A stretch of DNA of 64,000 nt from Exophiala sp. HKRS030 (GCA_023897205.1 JAHWDD010000004.1:124001-188000), one strand, 5' to 3'. Positions 33,136 to 45,296 are shown, counted from the first letter of the stretch. Made by a program: numbers and translations. The notes: generated by a model not told the origin, from the letters alone.

Positions 33136-34667
33136 GTCTTTCAAGGGCAGTATCTTGGTTTGAAGCCAACTTGAGTACAATATCCAAGTGAGCACAAGCT
33201 TTATCACACAAAGGAAATGGTAGATTTACGGGTTGAATGCATCGTCCTTGCCCATGTAATTATGTGGGATTTCTCCTAACTAGAGGCATGATGTATCCTG
33301 GTTGTCAGGGTATAATCTGGTGCCATCTAAAGCCACGATGAGCGATGATGGCGCTTGACGATCATAGCATCGTTTCTCTATTCTCTAAGCCCTGGGAAAT
33401 TGGGCGGACCCATTAAGTTTACGACCCGCATTGCTCAAGGATTGGGGTGTGCCATTTTCATGAAGGTGAATTAAGAGACACTGCATCGACTTGAGAATCT
33501 TATAACGTGCAGTGAGCTACATCACCCAAGTGAACGCAGATCGTTACCCGGGTAAGCGGTGGTCTGTGCGAGGTGTGTCAGTGCCTCTATCGCCATAGGG
33601 ACCAGAATCACGACATGCTTGGCATGTACCTTGATATGGTTCAGCCTTGCTGATCAGCTCGAGGGAGCGAATGGAGGAACCAGTCTAGCCCACCCCCTTT
33701 CGAGAGTCTACCCCCCAAATGGGCCTGCAACAAGCTTGGCATAGCCAAAACTGTCATCTTTTGTCCTCCTGATATCGTTTTTGGATTGAAACACGACAGG
33801 TTTGTGTCTTAACCACAGACACGTCGTTCGCGCACTACAAGTTTCCTTGCACTTCTGCAGACACTAAAACTATGCTAAGAATTATGGAAACTGCCGAGCC
33901 TCTATGATCGCCGAGTTAAGATCAGGCTGTACCGTCCCTTCGGAAGCAGCAGCAGCTTGTTTCGACGACCCAGATTCAACGTCGCTGAAAATCGAATGTC
34001 ACGCGGTCTATTATCTCTGCAAAAGGGTCGATCACTGCTGAGGGTGGGATCATTAGGAGATTGCATCCATATCAATCTGGAAGCAGTTGACCGGAATTCC
34101 TAGGTTTGTAGCTTGATTGACTTTGCTACCGCTCCGAATGGTGGCCTCGTGATGAAGAGAATTTGTTACAGCTTCGCTCCCTAGGCAATAGCGGAGAACA
34201 CATTCCGAATATCCATGATTGATTAGTCGCTCAATAGTTCCGTTTCAGATTTCGAACTCCTTTCTGTCCTCTTGAAGACTTCAAATCTCTACTGAGCGAT
34301 CTTTGGCTTGGCTGAAGTGAGAATCTTCTTCTCTGCGCAAGGGGAAGCCGAGGGCAAGAACACACATCATCTTTCATGGCTTAAATAGGTAATGCAATCG
34401 AAAATCCCAATTTCATGACCGATGGCGAAATCGGTTCGACAACCTTTTCCTGAGGTTCCAAGCGGTTGACTTTACCATTGTCCTGAGATAGGAACAGAAG
34501 AGAAAATTTGATAAGTCGGAAGTTCTTACTATATAAATGATCAGGATTCCAGATACTCAATACGAAACCTGCTCACCGATAATCAATATCTGCTCATCCA
34601 AAAACACATCGGCGTTCCAAAGCCAAAGTCACTCATTGCTAAATCACTTAGCATTTTCACATTCATT
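33136..34667. other. Divergent 1.5 kb spacer between oxalate decarboxylase and the beta-propeller gene
   Basis: No supported gene. A single short plus ORF at 33559-33744 and scattered others carry no domain. Shared promoter space for two genes reading outward. Confidence 0.35.
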
Positions 34668-36212
34668 ATGCCTTTGCTCTCCATATTGGCCTTGTTTGGC
34701 TCACTCGCTTATCAAGCGGCATCTCTATCCCTACCACCATTGATTCCCTCCATTCCTGGCGTTACCGAGCCTTTGACTTCCAATGCTCCACCTCTACCAG
34801 TTCTCCAACTACCCACTCCTCCACTTGACAGTCCCCTTTTGAGGCCAATCAGTCCATCAAGCCCAAAAAGATCGGGTAATTTTGGACTGGGTCAGGGGAC
34901 AAGATACACAAAGACTTCCTCGCAACATACAGTCTTGACGATGATACTTTCGGCGAACTACTCTGGGTGACAGATGTACCTACAAGCGGAAATGACCCTC
35001 ATCATCTGGGAACCACTTTGGACGGAAAGACCCTGGTTGGAGGCGGCTTGCTATCTCTACTCAAGACTCAGGATACTGCATTCTATTTCGATACCACCAA
35101 CCCGTATCAACCCAAGTTCCAGAAGAGCAACCGAGGAATCTTGTCGTCCATCGTTGACGAAATCCGCGCAAAACCAGACGGGTGAGTTTTTTTAAAAGTT
35201 GACATGTCCCACAATGCTAATGATCGTAGTGGCTTCTTCATCACTTACATGGGGTCTGCTGTGGGTACCTCCCCTGGACGCCTTGTAGAGACTGATGCCG
35301 AGTTCAATATCATCCACGAATGGCCCGAAGATGTGGAAGGTACCCTGAACATTCTCGGGGAACAATTCTCTCCTCATGGCCTTTCTATCGATTTTGACAA
35401 GAACATCATTCTCACTTCGGATTTCGTTGTCCCCTTGTCCATTTTGAAGCCAACTCTTGGCGTTCAGTATGCCGACACTTTGAGACTATGGGAACTCTCT
35501 TCCAGGAAGATCATTAGCACAATCACGATCCCCGACGTGAGTCTTCACACGGTCAAGTCATTATTTCCACTAACAATGTGAAAGGGTGGCGGCATTCAAG
35601 ATGTCAAATTTATACCCGGCAACCCAGAAAGCGCTGCTATCGCTACTGCGGTTCATCTCGGTCAAGTCTGGATCATCTATCCTTTCCGCAAAGATGCAAA
35701 CGGAAATCAGGGAGTGGCCGAACTTCTCTATGACCTCGGTCCAAAGGCTCGCGATGTTGTCGCCATCTAGTAAGGGCAGATCTTGACTGTTCCAAAGCTT
35801 ATATTCTGACACAAACACTAGTTCTGATCTGACCCAAGATGGTCGATTCCTCTACTTGACATTAGCCAAGGGCAACCATATTGCGGCATTGGATATCAGC
35901 GATCTGAACAACGTCAAGCGACTTGACGACCCTGATGAGGATCAACCAACTGTCAGCCCTCACTACCTCAAGGTCACTCCCGATCAGAAGCATCTTCTTG
36001 TCACCGACTACTTCGTTCAGGCTGGCGACATCAGCGTCATCAATGTTCCTGCTGACTACAAGGCTTTGTACTTGGACATAAACAACGACGGCAGCCTATC
36101 TTTCAACCGTAGCATTGACTTTACCAAGGAGTTCGAGAATCGTGGTGGTGGAAGACCTCATTCCTCTGTCGTCTTTGACCTGACTGATCCGGAGAACCCG
36201 TACTTCTACTGA
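34668..36212 (+). CDS. Secreted selenium-binding-protein / methanethiol-oxidase-like beta-propeller, with an apparent one-base frameshift
   Basis: Resembles the SELENBP1/SBP56/methanethiol-oxidase family (seven-bladed propeller). Exons: 34668-35181, 35230-35536, 35585-35769 and 35822-36212. It begins with a hydrophobic signal peptide (MPLLSILALFGSLAYQAASLS) and a ~50-residue Pro/Ser-rich linker, which cytosolic SBPs lack. Conserved blocks are GNDPHHLGTTLDGKTLVGGG, TGDAEFN-like VETDAEFNIIHEWPED, FSPHGLSIDFDKNIILTSDF and GGGIQDVKFIPGNP, then PHYLKVTPDQKHLLVTDYF. The HH and HG histidines are the likely metal ligands. The frame breaks in the GGGG run at 34895-34898; one added G gives GQGDKIHKDFLATYSLDDD and 465 residues. 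The selenium-site cysteine of vertebrate SBP is not evident. Role here: oxidation of a sulfur or other small substrate outside the cell is possible but unproven. Confidence 0.8.
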
Positions 36213-36940
36213 CAAGTGATGAGAACGGTGCGCTTGGAGGGACTATTGGGGCAAATCGGAGAGTGGCTGGAATCCAATTTGGGGATGAACATGTCCGACA
36301 GCACGCAACACAGTAGTTAAGAGCAGCATGTTACAATGTTCTACAGACGATAAATGTGTTTATATATAACTTTAATGTTGATTTTCCTTCTTCGAGCCCA
36401 GTTTTCATACGGCGGGTATTGTCGTGCTCGGTATGAAGAATTTCGCTCTGTTCAGCTAGCAACCACTATTGAAAAGACGGGTGGACCATCATTCCGGCTC
36501 AAGTACATGCAATGTCTCACGTAGGCTGGTTTGTAGGCCCAGTGTTCTCTCCCGGCTCGAAGTCTATGATCTTTCTATACAACCACTCATGATTAGTCCC
36601 AACTCTAAACCTTACACTTCCACACTTCCTCTTTCCAATTTATCGGCCTCTTCAATCGGATTACATCGAATTACAGAGAGCGATAAAACGATTTGCGTTT
36701 TGACATTTCATTACGTATCTCCTTGTAGGAGCCGAACTTCATTTCTGTACTCATGACAAGTAGGTAGCCTCGGCTACTTAACTAGTTGGACCATTCGAAT
36801 CCTTGGCTCTTTGACAAGTCAACTCAACGAACGAATTCTGCAACTAAGTCCTGCTACCTTTTTCCTCATCTATAGCGCCGTTTTTGAAAAGGTAAATTAC
36901 TCTATCCGCAACGTTGTTGGGAACACAGCCAGCAAATACT
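36213..36940. other. Intergenic spacer
   Basis: 3' region of the propeller gene and promoter of the first PRISE gene. ORFs at 36469-36756 and 36811-37005 overlap the promoter and show no domain. Confidence 0.35.
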
Positions 36941-38758
36941 ATGTCGTCTCCATTTCTTTCGAAGGATTTAGACTCTTCGACTTACACTACTCATGCGCCG
37001 CGTGAGTTTCTACCCTTGAACCAGGCGCCCGTGGCTCCAATCCCAAAGAAAATCAATGTGGAAAGTAGAGGCATCTACCATGGTTTGCCAGTGTACGGCG
37101 AAGAATTTAATGGCAGAAGCGCCTTAATCGCAGGTGCAAATGGAATCTCGGGAGCGTATATGCTCAAGGTCATGGCAGACTATGTATGGCTCTCGTCACT
37201 GCCATAAAACATCCAACTGTAAACAACTAACGGTATGTTTTAAGCCCGAACTCTGGAAACGAGTGTACTGCATTTCGAGACGACCACAAATGAACGATGT
37301 GCCGGCCCGTTTCACCTCTCACGCCATCGACCTCTTTAACAACGATGCCAAAGGCGTCGCCAAGGAGATCGAGGAAGCTGGTATTAAGGAGATCGATTAT
37401 GCCTTCTTCTATGCATTTATGCCAGTGGCTGCTAAAGATAATCGAGCTCTCTTCAAAGTAAGACGACATTGACCCTCGGGTGTCTGCACGAGACCCTTCA
37501 ATGCTGATATCGACTAGGAGGCTGAAGAATTGGCGGAGGTGAATGGGAAAATCCTGGACAACTTCCTAGAGGGCCTCTACTTGGCAGGGTTGCGACCAAA
37601 GCGTATTCTCCTCCAGACTGGATGTAAGGGTTATGGCCAACATTATGGTCCTATGATCTGCCCTTTGATCGAAGACTCGGTCCAAACCGCACGGAACTAC
37701 AAAGAAGCAAACTTTTACTATAGCCAAGAGGATGTGCTCTGGAAGTTCTGTAAGAGAACTGGCATTGAATGGGTTGAGAGCCGCCCGTCTTTCATTGTTG
37801 GGTTGGTCAAGGATAACAATCTCAATTTCCTCAGTCCGCTGTTGCTATATGCAGCAGTGTCTAAATATCAGGGGAAAACGGAGTTGGTTTTTCCTGGTGG
37901 TATGAAGAGCTGATTCTCAAATTGTGGGCGAAGCTTGCTGATTTTGACTTAGATCGACGAGGTTGGGACAAGATAATGGACCTTTCAACTGCTTATCATG
38001 TAGGTCTGATTTATTTTCAAAGGAACTTAGCTAACAATATATGTCAAGAATGGTCTGGAGCAACAATGGATGATGCTTGCGCCCCATGCCGCAAATCAAG
38101 GTAAACCAATGTTCTCTGGAGTCATGACATGTCCCAACTGATTTCGATTAAAGCATTCCATACCGCTGATGGGTATTACTCTCTGCCACACCTATGACCT
38201 TCGATTGACTAACCTCAAAAGCTCCAACTTTTGCTGGAACAGATTTTGGCCATGGCTCGCCTCGCAATTTGGTCTTACTGCATCACCTCCACCTGCTGAC
38301 GACGATGGCAAGTATACGACAATTGAAATGCAGCAGGAAAGTGAAGTGGGCTATCCCTACCGAGCAAATATCAAATACCAGTTTTTACTGAGTAGGGAGT
38401 TCTGGCATCCCATTTTGCCACCAAAGCTAAAGTATGCTATAGGCGATTGGTGTCAAGACAAGCAGAACAGAGCAGACTGGCAGCGAATGGGCGAAGAATT
38501 CGGCCTTGATCTGACTCTCATGAACCAGGCTTACATGTGAGTTTCGTCTTTTCGACTTTTGTTGGTCTCGATGCATCCTCACATGGCTACAGGTTTTCCA
38601 TTGCCGACTTTTCGATATATTGTTGGTGGCCGCTAATGCTGAACATGAACAAAGCAAGAAAGTTCGGTTATCATGGTACAGTCGACTCGTTTGACGGTCT
38701 TGCGCAGGCAGTGGAGTTGGGTCGCACACTGAAGATTATTCCGAACTTGAAATATTGA
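36941..38758 (+). CDS. PRISE-type short-chain reductase (progesterone 5-beta-reductase / iridoid-synthase-like), copy 1
   Basis: NADPH-dependent reductase of the extended SDR group that reduces activated C=C bonds. Eight exons: 36941-37183, 37245-37457, 37518-37899, 37962-37999, 38049-38100, 38154-38172, 38222-38536, 38593-38758; total 475 residues, in frame throughout. Features: Rossmann motif LIAGANGISGAYML, RVYCISRRP (NADPH 2'-phosphate Arg), the Lys motif LLQTGCKGYGQHYG, the Tyr motif NFYYSQEDVLW, SRPSFIVGLV, and the C-terminal ARKFGYHGTVDSFDGL. Exons of 38 and 19 nt in the middle are easily missed: without them the protein seems to have a deletion after LVFPGG; with them it reads GWDKIMDLSTAYHNGLEQQW. 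Similar enzymes in plants make iridoids and steroids; fungal substrates are little known. A divergent paralogue lies at 43367-44862. Confidence 0.85.
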
Positions 38759-39512
38759 AACGTTGCAACGAGTGAGTGCCAGGGCCGCCAGGACAGTGTA
38801 GGAAAAAGCGCACGGCCTGGGAACAGCATCCTTGAATGAAGTGCTGATATACTCTTGTCTTGTGCCGCAGCTATCGTCGTTTGAGCTCTGGTCAGGTTCT
38901 CGATTGCCATGGTCGGGTATTGTTATGGTCAGGCAATTGCAGGCTGATCTGCACCAGAATGAAGAATGCATTGCATTTTGTCCAAAAATCATGTCAAATA
39001 TCACAGAGTAACATTAAAGAGACCCGTTTCCCAGAAAAATCACATAACTAACAATGTGACCAAAGTGACACGTATCCAAAAATACCTGTGGTTTGCAAGA
39101 GTGTTGAGCAACCTCAATCTTCTCACATTATAAGAGCCGGAGAGGACTGAACTCAGATAAATTGTCATACCGTATCAATATACTTCTCTCCTTGTAGTTC
39201 TTGTTGTTGTTCGTGCAGCCTCGGTGCATAATCTTCCCCTCGTCCATGAAATCCCCGCCAAGTATAAGAAAAGAGTCATGCATGTGTATACAGGGATGTT
39301 CGTGGAGATGACATCACACACTTCACTCAGATCCTTGGAAATGCCAGGTTTCTGCCACTGCTGGTCACTTCGACGTCAACATGAACAATAAGAGGTAAGG
39401 TATCTCAGAAATCCGTATTCATCATGAGAAAGTGTCAGGAAGTCGCAGGAGACCATCCCTCAGCCCACGCTCCGCATGACAACCAAACTAGAGCCAGCAA
39501 CAACCGACAAAG
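38759..39512. other. Intergenic spacer
   Basis: No gene recognised. Minus ORFs at 38633-39004 and 38671-38910 are largely antisense to the end of the PRISE gene. CT- and GT-rich sequence near 39180-39230. Confidence 0.35.
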
Positions 39513-39992
39513 ATGGGAATCCCATATTCGCGTGAGATCAACCAGGCCTTTGAGCAGGTGACGCCACTGGTCGCGGCCGGGTTCGAGGTCTTACAGACAA
39601 CCAAGAACATTGCCATCCTACTTGCGTGCATACAAGTTCTTACGGTCATTCTACTGGGCCTTCTTCTGTTGGGGATATTCGCATTGCTATGCACCGTGAA
39701 TCCAGACTTGGATCGAGAGCGACAAGAACTAGTCACGCCGGCTGTGCAGTGGCTGGCGAGTTGGTGGTTCGCATATGGCACGTTGGCGAAGTGGCTACTC
39801 CGGGTTCTTGTCGTTGCATTCACAATTGCATGCGGATCGTTTGTCTGGCACAGTTTCATGTCTGGATCGACCTTGCCAGGCGATGGAGATCAGGTTGAAG
39901 AGCTGCCAGAAGAAGATGGGAAAGATGATGCCAAGAACGGAAAGGATGGTGAGAAACAGGAGAAGAAGAAAAAAGACAAGAAGAAGAAATAG
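39513..39992 (+). CDS. Small two-helix membrane protein with Lys-rich tail, conserved fungal hypothetical
   Basis: 159 residues, no intron. The N-terminus MGIPYSREINQAFEQVTPLVAAGFEVLQTTKNIA has a Gly2 suited to N-myristoylation and an amphipathic stretch; two hydrophobic segments follow (ILLACIQVLTVILLGLLLLG at ~34-60 and WLASWWFAYGTLAKWLLRVLVVAFTIA at ~75-110), separated by TVNPDLDRERQELVTPAVQ. The C-terminus is an acidic patch and then a run of lysines. The pattern appears in small uncharacterised proteins of Eurotiomycetes as far as I can recall. Location on an inner membrane with a cytosolic basic tail is inferred. It sits between the PRISE gene and the MFS transporter; there is no evidence that it belongs to their pathway. 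Confidence 0.78.
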   Translation: MGIPYSREINQAFEQVTPLVAAGFEVLQTTKNIAILLACIQVLTVILLGLLLLGIFALLCTVNPDLDRERQELVTPAVQWLASWWFAYGTLAKWLLRVLVVAFTIACGSFVWHSFMSGSTLPGDGDQVEELPEEDGKDDAKNGKDGEKQEKKKKDKKKK

Positions 39993-40183
39993 ATAATTTG
40001 TTCAAGAGGTTGGCGTTGTTATTGCTTTCTGATGAAACGGAGTGAACAGCCTAAGAACGCGTGCACCTCTTATCTTTAGTCCCTAACGGGACTTTGTGTT
40101 GTTTTGAACTCCACCTCCGTGGGAGGCATGAGAGAGGACACCTACTTGGTGTTTATGTACTAGTGTCCTGCTCCTGTTGTACT

Positions 40184-41907
40184 TTACAATCTCTCCTTTT
40201 CTTCATATACAACCTCTTTCAAGACATTCCCTCGAGCAGCATGGTCTCTGATTGTCCCAGCAGCAAGCGCACTATCTCTGATCTCAGGCTTTGCGAAGAT
40301 CAAGTCAATTTCTTCAAGCGTCTTTCCGGTTGTTTCTGGACACAAGAACCAGACGAACGGAATTGCTACCGCGCAGGAGAGCAACATCCACAACCAGATT
40401 TTCCAGCCCACGTCCTGCAAGGCAATACCACCAGCGAAAACAGTGATGAAGCTAAAGAGCCACTCTCCAAAGGCTCCAGCAGCTCCTCCAAGATGACGAA
40501 GTTTGAGAGGAGCGATCTAGAAAGGAGATGCATGGTCAGCAGGAGGGCTCGAAAATCTTGCTAGCTTCATTGCTGCCGAAGTCGCAAAAGGCAACGCTGC
40601 GAGGGGTGTACATACCTCTGGGCCATATAGCCAGGGAACTCCAATCCAGCCATAGCCGAAGAACAGGTTGTACACAATGATGGCCGCAACAGCTACCCAC
40701 TGAGTGGCAACCGTTGGATTAGGGAGGCCAATCATTGCAACGAAAATGACCATGCAGACAGTAAGGACGACAGCCGACCAGATCAAGATTGCCCGACGGC
40801 CAAAACGTTCGATGGTCCAAGGTAGTGGATATGTCCCCAAAGCAAATCCAGTATTCATCACAGCTGCCAACAACTGGGACAAGAATTCCGAAAGACCGAG
40901 CTGGGCAAAAATAACTGTCGAATAATAAACCGAAAGATTGATACCTGTGCATTTAAAGATCAGCCATTGGTTGATAAATTGTCGAGAACAATCGCTACTC
41001 ACCCATCATCTGCTGCAAAGAGAGGATCATGAATGATATTCTGATACGTCTTCCTGCCTTCAGGTCGCTTCGATCCCAGAACAAATCAATGACGCTGAAC
41101 TTGTGTTCATCTTCGTCCTCAAGCTTGATCGCGGCAAGAATTTCGTTTCTCATCGCTTGGACATTGTGATCGTCCAGAGGTCGATCGTGCAAACGCGCAA
41201 CCACATCGTCACCTTCAGCAAGCCTGCCACGGGCATAATACCACCTGGGAGTATCTGGCAGGAAGAACATGCCGACGATGCTGATAGTAGCGAAGAATGC
41301 CTGAAATCCGATAGGGAAGCGCCATGAGACCTGGTTCGTCATCCGTGTGAAACCGAAATCAACCCAGTATGCCAAGGCAACGCCGGAAATGAGCCAGATA
41401 CACTGCACAGCAACTTCAGGCCCTCGCTCTTTCTCATCAATACTCATCTCGGCCATGTACGTAGGTACGCTACACGAAATGAAGCCGATGCCGAAGCCGC
41501 ACAAAACTCTGCCAACAATTATTTGTGGTACAGACCACGAAGATGCCTGGATCGCCGCTCCCACGATGACGAGTCCATTGCCCATGAGAATACAGCCTCG
41601 TCGACCGAGGGCATGCCGAGTACTGTCACGGCCAGCGAGCAGACTGCAGCGGCGAGTGTGTATGAGGAAGCAATCATGGGAATGACATAGGTTCCCGTGG
41701 GATGACCTATGGCGTCGAGGAATGGCTTGGTTGTTTGTACGCCGCCCAAGACACCGGCATCATAGCCGTACATACAGAAAGACTGGGTTGGGTTCCGTGT
41801 CAGCAATGGGACCCGTGTGGGAGTTGAGCGTTGGTCTTGCTTACCAGGGCACAACATGTGCTCATAATGCGGTAGAGGAATCTACCCTTGATGTGGTTGA
41901 GAACCAT
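40184..41907 (-). CDS. MFS sugar-type transporter, copy 2, with an apparent one-base frameshift
   Basis: Second sugar-porter-family transporter. Exons: 41845-41907, 41003-41782, 40616-40944, 40184-40516. Features: MYGYDAGVLGGVQTTKPFLDAIG in helix 1, PDTPRWYYARGRLAEGDDVV, QQMMGINLSVYYSTVIF, ERFGRRAILIWS, IAPLKLRHLGGAAGAFGEWL and the C-terminal PETTGKTLEEID. The frame breaks in the GGG run at 41609-41611 (CCC on the coding strand): VTVLGMP continues in the next frame as LGRRGCILMGNG, the conserved G-R-R loop. One added base gives 501 residues. The 99-nt last intron ends CTTTCTAG. The long plus-strand ORF 40061-40564 is antisense shadow. Substrate unknown; the helix 7 QQ motif suggests a sugar or quinate-type compound. 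Confidence 0.88.
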
Positions 41908-43366
41908 TTTCGATGACTGATTTCGATGAAGGTACGATAGATGATCAATTTTCTGAGTGAAGTCGGATCAAACCGAACGAATGACCTACGAGTGTATGGT
42001 AGGGCCCATAACTTATAAGAAGACGAGCCACGTCTCGGTGCCGAGAATAGTCAATCCCAGGGAAATGAACAAAATGATCAGACTCCAGAGACTCCGATGT
42101 TTGGGGAAGCGAATACCCAGGAAACCAAGAAGGCTTGAGAAGGCTAGATGGTGTGCCGAGTACTTTGATTGGACGAGCAACTTTCTCCAACCTTTTGCAC
42201 CTCCACAATACCTGGGGGCTTAGGGCGGACGGGTTTTAAATTCCATGGAACTTGACATGTTAGATCTGCAAGTGTTTGAATGCATCAACCCCGGGGAGTC
42301 ACCCATTGGCCGTGTGTCTGTTCCGAGGCTGATTGAGATTCCGAGCGCTGTCTTGTAGGCAACATGATGGTCGTTTTTAGTTGTTGAAGAGAATGCTTTG
42401 TTCCTTGCGCAGTAACCTATCAAGACGATTGGACAGCTGCCTTGCGCAGCTCTATGGGAACAAATTGTCTATTCTTTTTGGGAGCCCTGAAGGCATATCG
42501 GATTGCGAAATTGGCCTCTAGCCCGTCTTACTCCTACTCCAGACATACCTCTTTTCGATAGAGCGCGAAGATGATCCGCTGCCTGCGTCTTTCCAGAAAG
42601 AGCAAAGATTATTCTCGGAAGGGAGCCAAAAAGTATGCGTGAGACCAATACAGGAATTACGCCTGGGGTGTTACGGTAAATTACCAAAGATTCGTATTGA
42701 CAGTCCCAGGGACAACCTTCGCAAGTATCTCCAGCGTTTAATCTAACAACCAACCTACTCATGCGGCTGTACCTGAACGACCTGATCGACGACACTGCGG
42801 GCACGTTTCAGCCTCATTGAGACTTGGCAACGCGCTCTTATCACATTCTTTCGCACGGCGTTGCTCATCACTAGGATTTGAACAGTCACCAGGACCCTCA
42901 GCCTGCCGTGTCGCTCGTCCACGTCATGATCCATTTGCAACTAACCCAAATGTGAGCAGGTGCGGCTGAAAGCAGATACTGAGCTTCAGGATAGGACGAT
43001 CAGATTGAGAGTCTCAGTCGACTACAAGAAATCGACACCACTGCACCAGCACATTCATACTCATGTGAAAGACAAACCACACAATGGTTTCTAGGCAATT
43101 TGACATCGGAACTACCAGGCAAGAACGTGTCAGAGCTAACCGGCGTACGAGGAGTCGTCCGAGACAAATCAAGAGACCACTCAGGGGCGAAGTGAATGAT
43201 AATAATGCGATCTCAGAAGGACGATCGGGCTGTGCTGACTATAGTGATAATCACATATCGGGACCAAAAATCTGATCTGCGGCTACCGCAATACAGGATA
43301 TAGCTGGCAAATCTTGAATTGGGTATGTTTGCAACTGGTTTGAATACCCAGGCGCGGTCCTATGCC
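41908..43366. other. Spacer of 1.45 kb, nothing recognised
   Basis: Minus ORFs 42220-42423 and 42469-42804 (111 codons) and the small plus ORF 43084-43275 show no domain and have atypical composition. They could be remnants, but I see no family match. Contains the promoter of the MFS gene at its left end. Confidence 0.35.
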
Positions 43367-44862
43367 TCAAATCAGAGGACGCGGAGTGTCGACCTTCATC
43401 TCGGGAAGCATTCTGAGGAGGGCCATATCATTGTACATCTCGAAAATGCTCTCCATAGTATCCACGAAGCCGGTCCACCCTAGGCGCCGTGCCTTGCTCC
43501 TTGTTAGCAAGATTTCAGGAAGACAAGGAAATTGGAAATTTCTGAAAATGCAACAAACAGAAGTCAACGCACCTTATTCATGCTCTGCGTGGCTGGAAAG
43601 AGAGTGGCGTCGGCAAAAGGAAAATTGGCATCTATATCTTCGAAAGGGTCGAAGATGAGTGTCTCGCGTTCCATAATGGTTTTCCAAGTCTTCGCGTTTG
43701 CAGGATCCTGAGCCCAATCCTGAATCCGAAAAGCCATCTTGGTGACTTGCGGCGGCGCATCACTGTTTGTTGGGCATGACAGGTCAGCATGGTCTGGTTT
43801 TCTGTTGTGTAGTGCTACTCCAAAACGATTGAAGAATGGGAATACATACGCCATTGGCGAGTTTTTACCGCTTCCGATCCACCCCTCCAACATACCTGTC
43901 TCGTCTATCGCGGGAGGCCGGGACCCCTCTTTAACGTTGTACCATCTGGCGAGCTCCTCGAAGAATCGATCCCAAGAGATAGGACTGGTGTCCTGGCTGT
44001 TGAAAGCTTGGTTCTCACACTCAGGCTCCAGCACCGCCCATTCGCTTAAGAAGCTTGTCAGCATTGCGGTCCCATGATGACCGCAACGCTCTTGCCAAGT
44101 TGACCAGCTACCGTGGAAGAGTAACGGTAGTCCACGTTCGGCTGTAACAGCGGCATAGACGGCGAAAGAATAAAATGCGTTCATCTGGGCGCTCGTCGTG
44201 GCGCCAATGATCCATGGTGGACGGATGACATTCCACTTCACGCCACTTTTGGTGCAATAATCGAACAAAAGGTCTTCTTGAGCGTAATAGAAGTTGGGCC
44301 CCAAGTGGTCTGGCCTTGGATCGGACTCCAAGCAAGGGTTGCGAGTACGACCGATGTGCCCACCATAATGTTTGGCCCCGGTTTGAAGGAGGAATCTGGT
44401 AGGTTGAATGCCGGCTATGGGAAGGGCCCGAAGAAAACTTGAAAGCATTCCAGCATTGACGTCCACCAGCTCCTGGTCGTTGGACCAGGGTGTCGCTCCA
44501 GGCTGCGCTTTTGGTTGAAGATAAGCATAGTAGAAGATGTAGTCGATATCACCCACACCGGATTTTTTGAGCTGCTCTGCGATCTCTTCTGGCGTCGACT
44601 GCAAGTTGCAGCCAACATGATGGATACGCGAATGGAGATCAGCCGGGATCAGTTTGAGCATCTCTGCCGGAACAGGTCTTCTGGACAACGTGTATATCTT
44701 TTCCCAGCGCTGAGGAGATTGCAACAGCACCCGTAGAGTAGCAAATCCGGAGATTCCATTGGCTCCAGTGATCAGAGCTTGAAGTCCTCTGATAGCAGGG
44801 TCGAACTGAGGCAAGTTACGGTAGATGCCGCTGTTGTAGACGGGATAGTTGCTCGAGCCCAT
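43367..44862 (-). CDS. PRISE-type short-chain reductase, copy 2
   Basis: Paralogue of the 36941-38758 gene, on the other strand. Best model: 43850-44862, 43573-43762 and 43367-43492, giving 442 residues. Features: LITGANGISGFATLR, KIYTLSRRPVP, LLQTGAKHYGGHIG, NFYYAQEDLLFDYC, RPPWIIG, FHGSWSTWQERCGHHG, and a C-terminus SMNKARRLGWTGFVDTMESIF reached only through the last exon (an ORF scan stops early at 43564). The 87-nt segment 43763-43849 has GTATGT, TGCTGAC and ACAAACAG and is treated as an in-frame intron; retention would add 29 residues. The Lys and Tyr catalytic motifs are intact and closer to canonical PRISE (GAKHYGG) than copy 1 (GCKGYGQHYG). Start MGSSNYPVYNSG at 44862 is chosen over an in-frame ATG 20 codons upstream. 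Confidence 0.85.
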
Positions 44863-45296
44863 TGTAAAGAGTGGAACGCAGCAACTGTTCGCGACGGACA
44901 AAACCTCAGGGAACGGATGCAAAGGATATACTATTTATCGAGGGTTGAATGTGCTTCTGGAAAGAAACTCGCTTGCTGCCATTGTAAAAGGTATAAATAA
45001 TTAATCGTAGACGGAGACTCGCAAAACGATGTCGTTCTGCAAAGCTGAGCACAGGTAGGATGAATTTGGCAGTGAGGCTGTGGGGTAAGGGTGGAGGTGG
45101 AGGTGAGGGTGGAGGTGGGGGTGGGTGAAGGGACAGGGATGGGAGAGAAATAGATGGTCTGTGAGCCGAAAGAGAAGTCCAGCGGAACTCACTTGGAAAT
45201 CAAATCTTAAGGCATGACGTGAAATCGTGGGCATTTTCAGTATGCTTTGGTTGTAAATAGCATCCCTGTATCTGAAGCTCTCCCCGGTCAAGACGA
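44863..45296. repeat. Spacer with a G-rich GGTGGAGG repeat
   Basis: Between the start of PRISE copy 2 and the end of the C2H2 regulator. Bases ~45085-45126 form a degenerate GGTGGAGGTGGAGGTGAGG repeat with strand asymmetry that could form a G-quadruplex. Minus ORF 45001-45300 is shadow-like and has a low-complexity PHPHLHPHLHLHP run arising from that repeat. Confidence 0.5.

Noticed and set aside
37880..38010. Apparent internal deletion in PRISE copy 1 after LVFPGG, with a stop at ~37911
   Set aside because: An intron 37900-37961 (GTATGA..CGACGAG) and small exons 37962-37999, 38049-38100 and 38154-38172 restore a complete, family-consistent protein in frame.
40061..40564. 167-codon plus-strand ORF opposite the second MFS transporter
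   Set aside because: Antisense to supported exons of the transporter.
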